DNA of 64,000 nt from JAJTFW01 sp903922455 (GCA_943329665.2 CALQEU020000005.1:1-64000), one strand, 5' to 3'; positions 33,961-42,903 are shown, counted from the first letter of the stretch. Program-made: numbers and translations. Notes: a model not told the origin generated them from the letters alone.

Positions 33961-35361
33961 ATGATAAATAACGAAGAAACATTAATAGGAAGGTTAATCC
34001 ACTTCTCCAATCCTTTCGATAAACGCTATGAAGATTTAACCAAGGGAAATGTAGCTGGCAATGTAATTAAAGACCTTACCGCAGGATTGATTGTAGCCAT
34101 GGTTGCCATTCCAATGGCCATGGGTTTTGCCATGGCTTCCGGATTACGACCAGAACAAGGAATTGTTGGTGGTGCAGTTGCTGGTCTGCTTGGAGCTTTG
34201 TTTGGCGGCTCAAAATATCAAGTGTATGGCCCAACCGCCGCGTATATTCCAATTATCGGAGGCTTAATGGCAACTTATAATCACGGATTCTTAATTCTCG
34301 CCTCTATTATTGCAGGGGTTCTTTTGATGATTAGCGGTCTTGCAAAATTTGGAAGAGTAATAGCAAAAGTTCCGAATTCTATTGTTGTAGGATTTACTGC
34401 CGGCATTGCTGTTGTCATCGCCTTCTCGCAAATGGGAGAAGTGCTGGGCTACAAAAGTAAATTAGGATACGGATTAACTGAACAAATTACAAACATTTTC
34501 AAATATCTAAGCGAGTTTAATGTGTATGCTTTAATCATTGCCATCGTAACTTTTATTATGTGCAGATTAGCAAAAAAGGTCAGCCCCTTTTTACCTGGGC
34601 CCTTACTTGGTTTAGCTTTTGGATTTCTCGCTGCAAAAACATTTTGGTCGGACCAAGGCATGATCTTGATAAAAGATAAATTCGGTGCCATCCCAACCGA
34701 TTTCTTTGTTTTTACAATGCCTGTTCTCCCTGAAAGCTGGAACAGCCAAGTAATTTTTGATTTAGTGTATTATGTTATTGCGATTTATTTTGTTGCAGCA
34801 GTAGAAAGTTTGCTTTGCTCGCGAATGGCTGATCGCCTTGCAAATAATAAAGGCACACCCTTTAATCCGAACAAGGAATTTTGGGGTCAAGGAATAGTAA
34901 ATATTTTTACTCCCCTGTTTAATGGGTTTCCGCACACTGGTGCTTTGGCAAGGACTGCGGTAAGTATAAAACTCGGTGCCATTTCGCCGTTAGCTGGAAT
35001 AGCAAAATTTACTTTTAAACTTTTGCTGGCGGCCTTTCTTGCTGTTTATCTGGAATCTGTTCCGATGGCTTGTATTGGCGGAATTTTGCTGTATGTTGCA
35101 ACCAACATGGTAAAAATGGATGAATTGAAAGAAATCTTTTCAATGAAAAGTAATATTCATTTAATGCTGATGATTTACACGGCTGTCATGCTTCCTTTTT
35201 TCGGTTTTCTGACGGCTGTATTGAGCGCCATTGCAATTTATATTATTCTGAATTATATGGGAGATCATCATATCATTAAAAAATTAGATGAAGCAGACCA
35301 TATTTCAAAAGCTTTCAATTACTTGAAAGGTAAGAAAAACAACACAGGCAAGTTTGATTGA
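33961..35361 (+). CDS. SulP family anion transporter (bicarbonate-type)
   Basis: A 466-residue inner-membrane transporter with about 11-14 transmembrane segments. Family features include DLTAGLIVAMVAIPMAMGFAMASG (residues about 39-62), the Sulfate_transp block PTAAYIPIIGG and LESVPMACIGGILL. The usual C-terminal STAS domain (about 100 residues) is absent; the protein ends soon after the last helix. The gene is followed 68 bases later by beta-carbonic anhydrase, which suggests that the substrate is bicarbonate, as in known SulP-carbonic anhydrase pairs, rather than sulfate. Confidence 0.88.
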   Translation: MINNEETLIGRLIHFSNPFDKRYEDLTKGNVAGNVIKDLTAGLIVAMVAIPMAMGFAMASGLRPEQGIVGGAVAGLLGALFGGSKYQVYGPTAAYIPIIGGLMATYNHGFLILASIIAGVLLMISGLAKFGRVIAKVPNSIVVGFTAGIAVVIAFSQMGEVLGYKSKLGYGLTEQITNIFKYLSEFNVYALIIAIVTFIMCRLAKKVSPFLPGPLLGLAFGFLAAKTFWSDQGMILIKDKFGAIPTDFFVFTMPVLPESWNSQVIFDLVYYVIAIYFVAAVESLLCSRMADRLANNKGTPFNPNKEFWGQGIVNIFTPLFNGFPHTGALARTAVSIKLGAISPLAGIAKFTFKLLLAAFLAVYLESVPMACIGGILLYVATNMVKMDELKEIFSMKSNIHLMLMIYTAVMLPFFGFLTAVLSAIAIYIILNYMGDHHIIKKLDEADHISKAFNYLKGKKNNTGKFD

Positions 35362-35429
35362 ATTTAATGATAACTAGTTAAAGACATAAAATTGAATTGT
35401 TAATAATTATGAACCATAGAAAATAAAAA

Positions 35430-36074
35430 ATGAAAACCATAACAAAAGAAATACAAGATGCTATTACTCCAGCAATGGCTTTGAATTTACTTGAAGAAGG
35501 GAACAAGAGGTTTATCAATAATCTTAAGGCAAATCGCAACTTGTTACTACAAGCAAATGAAACTTCCGATGGACAACATCCTTTCGCTGTAATTTTGAGT
35601 TGTATCGATAGCAGAACATCCGCAGAGCTTGTTTTTGACCAAGGTCTTGGCGATATTTTTAGTATCCGTATCGCAGGAAATATCATTAACGAAGATATTT
35701 TAGGCAGTATGGAATTTGCCTGCAAAGTAGCTGGGTCAAAAATAATTGTTGTGTTAGGGCACTCCAATTGTGGAGCGGTTAAAGGAGCTTGTGACCATGT
35801 TGAAATGGGAAATTTGACAGCTTTGCTTTCCAAAATAAGACCATCAGTAGATGAAGAATTTGAAACCACAGCTAATCGTACATCCGCAAACTCAACCTTT
35901 CTTGAAAACGTAGCAACTATTAATTTAAAAAGAACTGTAAAATCAATCATGGAAAGAAGTACTATTCTAGAACACATGATTGAAAGCGGAGCCATTGGAA
36001 TTATTGGGGGCATGCATGATTTATCATCAGGAAAAGTGACTTACTATTCGGAAACAAAGTTTATTGCTTCATAA
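35430..36074 (+). CDS. Beta-class carbonic anhydrase
   Basis: A 214-residue cytosolic zinc enzyme for reversible hydration of carbon dioxide. Zinc ligands Cys58, His111 and Cys114 are in SCIDSRTSAE and LGHSNCGAV, with the catalytic Asp60-Arg62 dyad. No signal peptide, so it works in the cytosol on bicarbonate brought in by SulP upstream. No terminator was found after it; the following gap contains a REP-like element. Confidence 0.92.
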   Translation: MKTITKEIQDAITPAMALNLLEEGNKRFINNLKANRNLLLQANETSDGQHPFAVILSCIDSRTSAELVFDQGLGDIFSIRIAGNIINEDILGSMEFACKVAGSKIIVVLGHSNCGAVKGACDHVEMGNLTALLSKIRPSVDEEFETTANRTSANSTFLENVATINLKRTVKSIMERSTILEHMIESGAIGIIGGMHDLSSGKVTYYSETKFIAS

Positions 36075-36227
36075 AATAATATTCTTCACTTAAGGGCTAT
36101 TCTGTGGTGCAATGAAGGGGCAGCATCTCACAGCGAGAGCGAAAGATTGAGAGCAATCACATTAAAGTTAAGGAATTTTGACCCAAAACGGGTCATATGT
36201 CTACAGAGAAAATGATGTTTGTTATTG

Positions 36228-36296
36228 TACGACCCCGTCGGGGTCGTATGTTTTATGTGGTCTAATTTTCTATAAATATTTGATGCCTTCGGCATC
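36228..36296. repeat. REP-like bipartite palindromic element, copy 2
   Basis: TACGACCCC-GTC-GGGGTCGTA (36228-36248), a 33-base spacer ending CTATAAATATTT, then GATGCC-TTC-GGCATC (36282-36296). The plan equals copy 1 at 27913-27978 in both hairpin sizes and spacer length. Confidence 0.75.
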
Positions 36297-36473
36297 TTGA
36301 TCCTAACATAAATGACATGGAGAGTGGAAATGCTGCCGAAGCGATTCGCGTATTGACCTCACCAGCGTAAAAATAAAATATACCGCTCAGCATTAGGATA
36401 ATGGTAACTTGGAATATAATTAACTCATATTAGTCTGAATATTTCGTAGTTTATTTCTGTACTTTGTTTATAA

Positions 36474-36674
36474 AGCACTTATGAATTAGTGAAAGAAAAA
36501 TTCAACTGTGTACACCGTGGTAAACTTGAAGTAAAGAATAAAGACGAGAATGATATGTACTATGTTAGCCGAAGCCTAACACCGACGAGCTCCGTCCATT
36601 TTCAACAGCGGGGTTTCAAAAAATTTCGCGGCAGGCCCACTTCAAATCCATCAACCTTATTTTCTAAATGTTAG
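36474..36674 (+). pseudogene. Remnant of a class III adenylate/guanylate cyclase
   Basis: The frame after a stop at 36471 reads STYELVKEKFNCVHRGKLEV then KNKDENDMYYV, the C-terminal end of class III nucleotide cyclases (typical CEYRGK-x-x-[VA]K[GN]KGE-x-[DE]MYFV). Only the last 35 or so residues are recognisable; the catalytic core is missing and no ATG opens the frame (GTG at 36489). Beyond 36571 the frame reads as unrelated low-complexity sequence to a stop at 36674. It is probably the decayed 3' end of a lost gene next to a REP element. Confidence 0.65.
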
Positions 36675-36994
36675 TTTGTAAAGTATCCAGCTTTAAAATG
36701 AAAGTCCCATGTTCGTTTTTATAATAGAAGCTTTAAAATGCACAGTTCTTAATTTTGCGTGCAAGGAGTTTAAAAAAATGTGGCTGCGAAGACCTTCATA
36801 AAACGTCCTCAACCTTACCTAATTTTATGAAAATAAAAACAAAATTGTTGCATGTATGTTGTAATTTTCAGCATTCTGCAAAAAAATGGGAGCACAAAAA
36901 AAATTAAATTCAAACCCCGTTTTTTCTTAATCCATTTAACACCCACGCCTCTCGAAAAAATGCTTCCTAAAATCCCCCGTTTGTCTCGGTAAAA
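36675..36994. other. Gene-free stretch before the carotenoid genes
   Basis: About 320 bases with no recognisable gene, tRNA, terminator or repeat. AT-rich in contrast to crtD. It must contain the promoter of the crtD-cruF-crtY unit, but no box of the usual form was found. Confidence 0.4.
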
Positions 36995-38464
36995 ATGTCC
37001 TCTGCGATCATCATAGGATCCGGCATTGCCGGTATGGCCACCGCGCTACGTCTCAGGGCTGCGGGTTTTTACGTGGATGTGTTTGAGGCCAATCACTATC
37101 CTGGTGGTAAGCTCCATGCTTTTGAGCTGGAAGGCTACCGCTTCGATGCAGGCCCTTCACTTTTCACCTTACCCGAGCTGGTGACAGAGCTTTTTGGATT
37201 GTTTAACGAGAAGCCGGAAGATTTTTTCCAGTATCACCGCAAAACATCTGTGTGCAATTATTTTTGGGAAGATGGGATGCGCTTTACGGTAAATGCCGAC
37301 CGAGCGATTTTTGCCGAAGAAGCCGCCGCTAAATTCGGCGTAGAGGCTACCTCGCTGTTAGCCTACTTAAAAAAAAGTCAAAAGAAATACGAACTTACTT
37401 CGCCGATTTTTCTTGAAAAATCGTTGCATAAAATTGGTACCTATCTTTCAAAAGATACCTTACGTTCATTAACACAAATGTGGAACCTAGATATAGGGAC
37501 CAACTTAAATTCGCTGAATGAAGCCAGCCTTCGCGAGCCGCACCTTGTGCAGTTATTCAACCGCTATGCTACCTACAACGGATCATCGCCCTACCTTACG
37601 CCTGGCATTATGAGCATAATTCCGCATTTAGAGTTACACAAAGGCACTTATTTCCCAGTGGGCGGGATGCATAGCATTACATCCAGTCTGTATCAACTGG
37701 CCTTGCGCAATGGTATTCAATTCCATTTTGAACAAAAGGTGGAACGAATCATCGTAAAAGCGGGAAAGGCTGTTGGAGTGAAGGTAAAAGAAAAGGAGCA
37801 TCTTGCTGATTTCACCGTTTCAAACATGGACATCTTTTCGACCTACAAAAAATTGTTACCCGAGCAAAAACACCCAGAGCGCACCTTGCAGCAGGAACGT
37901 TCTAGCTCCGCCGTGATATTTTATTGGGGCATCCGAAAACAGTTTGCCGAATTAGATTTGCACAATATCTTTTTCAGCAATAATTACCAGCAAGAGTTTG
38001 CACATATATTTGAGCAAAAAAATCTTTTTGAAGATCCCACTGTATACATCAACATCACGGGCAAAGAAGTTCCAGCTGATGCACCACAGGGAAGCGAAAA
38101 TTGGTTTGTGATGATCAATGCTCCGGGTGACTATGGACAGGACTGGGATGCATTCGTGCTACAGGCCCGGCAAAACATCATTGCTAAAATTAATCGTATA
38201 CTGGGCACCGACCTTGATTCGCTTATTGCCGTGGAAGATGTACTCACACCTCCCATGATTGAGCAACGTACCGGAAGCTATCGCGGTGCATTATACGGCG
38301 CGGCCAGTAACTCGAAGTTTGCTGCATTTCTTCGACACCCTAATTTTTCGAGAAAGATTAAACAGTTATACTGCAGCGGTGGCTCCGTACATCCCGGAGG
38401 CGGAATTCCTTTGTGTCTGCTTTCTGCAAAGATTACGTCTGAATTAATTGTTTCGGCTTCATGA
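36995..38464 (+). CDS. crtD: Carotenoid 3,4-desaturase, CrtD-like (CrtI family)
   Basis: A 489-residue FAD enzyme of the phytoene desaturase superfamily. The N-terminal dinucleotide fold is intact (IIIGSGIAGMATALRLRAAGFYVDVFEANHYPGGK, landmarks GSGIAG and E-A-N), and the C-terminal GGSVHPGGGIPLCLLSAKIT block is the FAD-closing motif. Placement beside cruF favours 1-hydroxycarotenoid 3,4-desaturase (CrtD) over phytoene desaturase (CrtI), but family motifs alone do not separate these. The start overlaps no gene; the stop overlaps the next ATG by 4 bases (ATGA). It is visibly richer in G+C than the genes on either side. Confidence 0.78.
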   Translation: MSSAIIIGSGIAGMATALRLRAAGFYVDVFEANHYPGGKLHAFELEGYRFDAGPSLFTLPELVTELFGLFNEKPEDFFQYHRKTSVCNYFWEDGMRFTVNADRAIFAEEAAAKFGVEATSLLAYLKKSQKKYELTSPIFLEKSLHKIGTYLSKDTLRSLTQMWNLDIGTNLNSLNEASLREPHLVQLFNRYATYNGSSPYLTPGIMSIIPHLELHKGTYFPVGGMHSITSSLYQLALRNGIQFHFEQKVERIIVKAGKAVGVKVKEKEHLADFTVSNMDIFSTYKKLLPEQKHPERTLQQERSSSAVIFYWGIRKQFAELDLHNIFFSNNYQQEFAHIFEQKNLFEDPTVYINITGKEVPADAPQGSENWFVMINAPGDYGQDWDAFVLQARQNIIAKINRILGTDLDSLIAVEDVLTPPMIEQRTGSYRGALYGAASNSKFAAFLRHPNFSRKIKQLYCSGGSVHPGGGIPLCLLSAKITSELIVSAS

Positions 38465-39123
38465 ATCAATTCTCAGCAACACCGTTTTCAGTGGAAAAGC
38501 GACAACTATCGATCTTCCTTATTTGGTTAGTCACTATTTCAGGCTCGATAGGGATTTGGCTGGGTTATGGCGACTGGTTTTTTCCAAAAACCCCCTTCAA
38601 CCTATTGCTGGGTGTTGTACTTTTGTACTGGAATTTCCCGATGAAAAATGGTGGAAAGAGTTTGGTAATATGGAGCAGTGTATATCTGTTGGGAATGGGC
38701 ACTGAAATCGTGGGAGTAAACACCGGTCTGCTTTTCGGGAACTATAGCTATGGGAATAATATGGGATTAAAAGTGTTTGGGGTACCGCTACTCATTGGAA
38801 TCAACTGGGTAGCGCTAACCTTTCTGACAGCTACTATATCCAGGCGTTTAATCGTGAATAAATGGGCGGCTATACTTATGGGAGCATTACTGATGGTAGT
38901 CCTCGATTTTTTCATAGAACCCGTTGCTCCTATTTTTGATTACTGGTGTTGGGATGCAGGGTATGCTCCGCTCAGAAATTTTGTGGAATGGTTCATTATT
39001 TCACTATTTATGCAGCTGCTTGTGATGAACGATCTCCCGGAAAAAAAACATCCACTCCCCATCCACCATTTTATTTCTCAAGTGCTCTTTTTTACCTTCT
39101 TTTATGCCAGCTACTCATTTTGA
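38461..39123 (+). CDS. cruF: Carotenoid 1,2-hydratase, CruF type
   Basis: A 220-residue integral membrane protein with about 6 helices and the DUF422 features of CruF: EIVGVNTGLLFGNYSYG near 80-97, VPLLIGINWVALTF, and DFFIEPVAPIFDYWCWD with acidic and aromatic residues. CruF adds water to the psi-end of carotenoids such as gamma-carotene, giving a 1-hydroxy end group. The start shares ATGA with the crtD stop, and the stop lies 20 bases inside crtY; the three genes are one tightly packed operon. Confidence 0.82.
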   Translation: MNQFSATPFSVEKRQLSIFLIWLVTISGSIGIWLGYGDWFFPKTPFNLLLGVVLLYWNFPMKNGGKSLVIWSSVYLLGMGTEIVGVNTGLLFGNYSYGNNMGLKVFGVPLLIGINWVALTFLTATISRRLIVNKWAAILMGALLMVVLDFFIEPVAPIFDYWCWDAGYAPLRNFVEWFIISLFMQLLVMNDLPEKKHPLPIHHFISQVLFFTFFYASYSF

Positions 39124-40252
39124 TATAGCCATCATTGGGGCCGGAGCAGCCGGACTTCACCTCGCCTTAGCCATGCGTAAGGAGCCTTTTTTCGAGCAGA
39201 AGCGCATCCTTATTCTTGACAAATCAGCAAAAGAACAAAACGACCGTACCTGGTGCTTTTGGGAAAGAGGAGAAGGGTTATGGGATCATTTACTGCAACA
39301 AAGCTGGTCGAAAGGAGATTTTTTTTACAAAGAAACGGCCATCCCCTTGACCTTGTCGCCCTACCAATACAAAATGATTCGTTCCATAGATTTTTACAAC
39401 TATGCAAAGCAAGAAATTGCTTCCAGTTCTATTTTTCATTGGAAAAAAGAAGAGGTGCAATCTATTCAAAACGGAACACCCATCTGCATAAACAGCAAGG
39501 AAGCAGGATATACAGCAGACTATGTATTCGATAGTCGCATCCCCGAAGAATTCAACCAAACAAACGATAAATATACCCGGATCCTGCAGCATTTTAAAGG
39601 TTGGGTCATTCGCACCAAAGAGGATTGTTTTGATCCCGACCGTTTCACAATGATGGACTTCCGGTTACTTTGGCCCAATGCCACCAGTTTTACCTACGTG
39701 TTGCCCATCAATAAACGAAAGGCGTTAGTGGAGTTCACATTGTTTTCCCCCGGCTTGTTGAAGATGAGCGACTATGAAAATATGTTACGTCGGTATGTCA
39801 ATGACGTATTAAAACTTCAGGACTTTGAAATAGTTGAAGAAGAGTACGGTGTGATTCCGATGAGCGATTTCCCTTTTGAAAAATATTCGGAGGGAAACCA
39901 TATCCGAATAGGTACAGGCGGCGGATGGGTGAAGCCTTCAACCGGTTATTCTTTTAAAAATTGTGAACGAAATTCGAGGAAAATTGTATTGAATCTGAAG
40001 AAAGGTACCCCTGCCAACCAAGATATCATCTCCAAAAAATTCCGCTTTTATGATTCCTTATTTCTTGATGTACTCCAGCGCAAAAACGAACTAGGACCAT
40101 CGCTTTTCAACATCATGTACAGCAAGTATCCGGTGCAAAAAATTTTCTCCTACCTGGATGAACAAACAAGTTTTGCAGAAGATTTAGACATCATGGTGGG
40201 TTTTCCCTGGCCACCTTTTCTTCATTCATTCGTCAAATACAGTACTCGTTGA
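39104..40252 (+). CDS. crtY: Lycopene cyclase, CrtY type
   Basis: A 382-residue FAD-dependent lycopene beta-cyclase. Motifs: dinucleotide site DIAIIGAGAAGLHLALAM at 7-24, the lycopene-cyclase motif NDRTWCFWE at about 45-53, and later GTGGGWVKPSTGY (catalytic-like segment). The C-terminal FSYLDEQTSFAEDLDIMVGFPW is typical of bacterial CrtY. The start at 39104 overlaps cruF by 20 bases, and TGATG joins its stop to the following methyltransferase. Together with CruF/CrtD it would give monocyclic carotenoids. Confidence 0.85.
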   Translation: MPATHFDIAIIGAGAAGLHLALAMRKEPFFEQKRILILDKSAKEQNDRTWCFWERGEGLWDHLLQQSWSKGDFFYKETAIPLTLSPYQYKMIRSIDFYNYAKQEIASSSIFHWKKEEVQSIQNGTPICINSKEAGYTADYVFDSRIPEEFNQTNDKYTRILQHFKGWVIRTKEDCFDPDRFTMMDFRLLWPNATSFTYVLPINKRKALVEFTLFSPGLLKMSDYENMLRRYVNDVLKLQDFEIVEEEYGVIPMSDFPFEKYSEGNHIRIGTGGGWVKPSTGYSFKNCERNSRKIVLNLKKGTPANQDIISKKFRFYDSLFLDVLQRKNELGPSLFNIMYSKYPVQKIFSYLDEQTSFAEDLDIMVGFPWPPFLHSFVKYSTR

Positions 40253-41193
40253 TGGAGCATCTGACGCATTGTCTCGCTTGCAACTCCGCTAATCACCCCG
40301 CCTACATACAAACCGCGGCCATGCTGCACGCGCATCAACCTACCACATACAATTTTGATCGTTGTGGTGATTGTGGCCTGGTATTTCTGAACCCTCGCTT
40401 AGATGAAACGGAATTGGAATCCTTTTATACCGCCGCCTATTTACCCTATAGGGTGGAAACAGCCTGGGGAAAGTATGCGTCCTTTGTAAAACAAGATCAG
40501 CACTACATTGATCAAGCAAGAGTAAAACGATTGAGAGAGCACCATGCACTCACCAGTCAAAGCAGAATACTGGATGTGGGTTGCGGAAAGCCTACCTTTT
40601 TGGGCTGCTTACGAAACCAAACATCTGCCAAGCTTATTGGTCTCGATTTTAGTGATGAAGGTTGGAAGCATCAACCGGAAAAATACGCTGACATTGACCT
40701 CCGAGTGGGTGAAGTAGCCAATTTAAAAATCGAAAAGCGGGTAGATGTGATCACGATGTGGCACTACCTGGAACATGATTACCAACCGCAGTTACACTTG
40801 CAGCAATTGCTAGGCATTTCCCATCCTAAAACCAAACTTATTGTAGAAGTGCCCAATTTTGAAAGCTATACCCGTCGCAAATTTGGGCAACACTGGGCGG
40901 GCTATCACACGCCTCGCCACACAGCATTGTATTCACCAAACAATATAGCGCTTTTACTAAAAAAGAGTGGATGGCAAGTTGAGAAAATTCTTACCTATGG
41001 CACTCTTCACCCCTACACACTCCATTGGATGAGTCGCATGGAGCAACAGGGTATTGATTGGAACTCCTCTATGGAAAATAGATTTATTGAATTTTTGGTT
41101 GGCAAGGTTCTTCATGCTCCGATTTACCTGCTGCAAAAATGGTTTTCCATGGGATTTATGACGGTGGTGGCTAAGCCTACTGAAAAAAATTAA
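40252..41193 (+). CDS. SAM-dependent methyltransferase with N-terminal zinc ribbon
   Basis: A 313-residue class I methyltransferase. The N-terminus holds two CxxC pairs (CLAC at 7-10 and CGDC at about 41-44), a zinc-ribbon seen in sugar and surface-glycan methyltransferases. Motif I is RILDVGCGKPTFLG; the acidic post-I residue lies in KLIGLDFSDEG; TMWHYLEHD is motif II-like. ATG at 40252 overlaps the crtY stop (TGATG); TTG at 40249 is an alternative. Being in the carotenoid operon it could methylate a carotenoid hydroxyl or sugar, but the fold is general, so this is inference. Its stop overlaps the opposite-strand gene by 4 bases. Confidence 0.75.
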   Translation: MEHLTHCLACNSANHPAYIQTAAMLHAHQPTTYNFDRCGDCGLVFLNPRLDETELESFYTAAYLPYRVETAWGKYASFVKQDQHYIDQARVKRLREHHALTSQSRILDVGCGKPTFLGCLRNQTSAKLIGLDFSDEGWKHQPEKYADIDLRVGEVANLKIEKRVDVITMWHYLEHDYQPQLHLQQLLGISHPKTKLIVEVPNFESYTRRKFGQHWAGYHTPRHTALYSPNNIALLLKKSGWQVEKILTYGTLHPYTLHWMSRMEQQGIDWNSSMENRFIEFLVGKVLHAPIYLLQKWFSMGFMTVVAKPTEKN

Positions 41194-41906
41194 GGGTTTA
41201 AATAAGGAGCCAAAGGATCCCTACCACCCCAAGTACCTGCTGAGCGGTATGGCTGAAATCGCGCGAACATCTCCTCTTTGTACCAATCTATTTGACGGGT
41301 TTTTCGGATCGCCTCTTTGTGTTCAGGACTGTTATATGCAAAGTTTTTAAGCGAATCCACATTTTCCCAAAGGCTAAAAGTGGCCATTTGTACCAAGGGT
41401 GCTTCTCCGATACCCTTCGTATAAATCAATCCAGCACAACCTTGTTGAATAGGTCGTTGGGATATAGGCACGTACTTCCAAAATTTCACCAGTTTACTCG
41501 TCCGAATAGTTGCACGGGTAATAACGGCAATGAGCGGATTAGATGCTTCCAAATCGGCAGAAGCCGTGAATGGATTACCGCCCGACCAAAGGCCTTTGGA
41601 ATGGCGGGGTCTCATATAAATCGTCCATTGCTCGCTCGTTTGTACCTGGTAACGTTTAAAGATTTCTGACTGACGAAAGAAATCATCCGCAGCCTGTTCA
41701 TTTTCCCAAACGCAAAGCAAAGCGTAAACACCCCAATCGGGCAGCGGGTTAAAGCCGAGGTCTCTACCACTACCCATCAGTTTATAGAAATTTAATCCTG
41801 GGGCTTTGGCGATGTAAGGATGAGCCAATTGCATTTGAACGAACGCCCATACTTTAGGAAACAATCCGGGAAAACGAAATAAAGTAAGTGTAGTGATGGA
41901 ACTCAT
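41190..41906 (-). CDS. crtA: Spheroidene monooxygenase-like protein, CrtA family
   Basis: A 238-residue protein with the CrtA pattern: LTLFRFPGLFPKVWAFVQMQLAHP, LNFYKLMGSGRDLGF, DWGVYALLCVWENEQAADDFF, and WNxx-like IRTSKLVKFWKYVP. CrtA in purple bacteria adds a keto group at C-2 of spheroidene. The C-terminal FARFQPYRSAGTWGGRDPL is typical. The start at 41906 is chosen (MSSITTLTLFRF). It is convergent with the carotenoid operon (4-base overlap of stops), so it is transcribed separately but kept next to the pathway. Confidence 0.8.
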   Translation of the reverse strand: MSSITTLTLFRFPGLFPKVWAFVQMQLAHPYIAKAPGLNFYKLMGSGRDLGFNPLPDWGVYALLCVWENEQAADDFFRQSEIFKRYQVQTSEQWTIYMRPRHSKGLWSGGNPFTASADLEASNPLIAVITRATIRTSKLVKFWKYVPISQRPIQQGCAGLIYTKGIGEAPLVQMATFSLWENVDSLKNFAYNSPEHKEAIRKTRQIDWYKEEMFARFQPYRSAGTWGGRDPLAPYLNP

Positions 41907-42377
41907 GGTGATGGTACTTTCATAAAACAAAAATATTCACTTTAAGTTTACGGTTTTATAAACAGAGATATCTCCTGCCGGGCAATATACGATGCCCCAC
42001 ATCTCATTTAGTGACATCACGAAAAATTTGATTTTTACTATAGTTTTTACAAAACTGCCCATCTATTAAAGGTTTAATTAAGCCCGTTCAAATCCTGTTT
42101 CACCTTGTTCGGAAAAAATTTATTTGCAGATTTTATAGTAACGTTACCTTTATAATTATGGAAAGAACATCACCAATTATGCTGATTAAAATCAGGATAA
42201 GTTAAATTAAATAATTCTACTTTGCAAAGACCAATAAACAATCGTGAATTGAACGTCAATGAAAGTGTGAATCATGTAACTCTAATTAAAAATTATACAA
42301 TTTAAATGCGAAACGAATTCAATACTTTTAAGTGCGTATTTCAAAACTACAATCAATCAATTAAAAAAATAAGCAGT
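41907..42377. other. Intergenic stretch without a recognised gene
   Basis: Between crtA and a lipoprotein gene, divergently read. I see the inverted repeat GTAACGTTAC at 42139-42148 and a small stem CTGATT/AATCAG at 42183-42196, and no ORF or RNA of interest. The palindromes could be regulator sites. Confidence 0.35.
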
Positions 42378-42815
42378 ATGAAAAATTACATCCATCCATT
42401 CATTATCCTTCTTTTTATTTCTGTTGCATCTTTTACCAGCTGTAAAAAAGACGACAATTCTCCATCACCAAGTTCAACATCTGTATTAAACAGTACTATT
42501 CAACAAGGCAATTGGAGAATTACCAATTTTAACGACAGCGGCAACGACGAAACCAGTGATTTCTCGGGGTATGCTATTCAATTTAATTCCAATGGAACTG
42601 TAATAGCCACTAAAAATGGTAGTACAACAAATGGCACCTGGAATAGTGTTATTGACGATAGCAAATTAAAGCTGGTGCTATTGTTTAGCGCTATTCCATT
42701 TGATCATTTGAATGACGATTGGCATGTTATCCAACAAAATTCTTCCATCATTAAATTGGAAGACGTAAGTGGCGGTGGCAGCGGAACCGACTATCTCACT
42801 TTTGAAAAATTATAA
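42378..42815 (+). CDS. Lipocalin-like lipoprotein
   Basis: A 145-residue exported protein with a lipobox SFTSC near residue 21 (followed by KKDD), hence an outer-membrane lipoprotein. The start is the ATG at 42378; an upstream ATG at 42306 would add 24 residues before the signal. The mature sequence (GNWRITNFNDSG, AIQFNSNGTVIATKNGSTTNGTW) is a short lipocalin-like beta-barrel, similar to those called lipocalin-like domains. Function unknown. It lies in an isolated spot with AT-rich flanks. Confidence 0.65.
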   Translation: MKNYIHPFIILLFISVASFTSCKKDDNSPSPSSTSVLNSTIQQGNWRITNFNDSGNDETSDFSGYAIQFNSNGTVIATKNGSTTNGTWNSVIDDSKLKLVLLFSAIPFDHLNDDWHVIQQNSSIIKLEDVSGGGSGTDYLTFEKL

Positions 42816-42903
42816 ATAGTAGAAAGGAAATAAATCGGGATGCTTGCATTTAAATTATATTGTTTCAATGACAAAACATCATCGGAAAAATACACCAATC
42901 CAT

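Noticed and set aside
35378..36013. A 211-codon minus-strand frame over the carbonic anhydrase
   Set aside because: The plus strand has intact zinc ligands and family motifs over the same bases, so this is an antisense shadow.
42080..42110. A tRNA-like GTTCAAATCC at 42089
   Set aside because: The flanking bases do not pair as a T-stem, and no acceptor, D or anticodon arm can be built around it.
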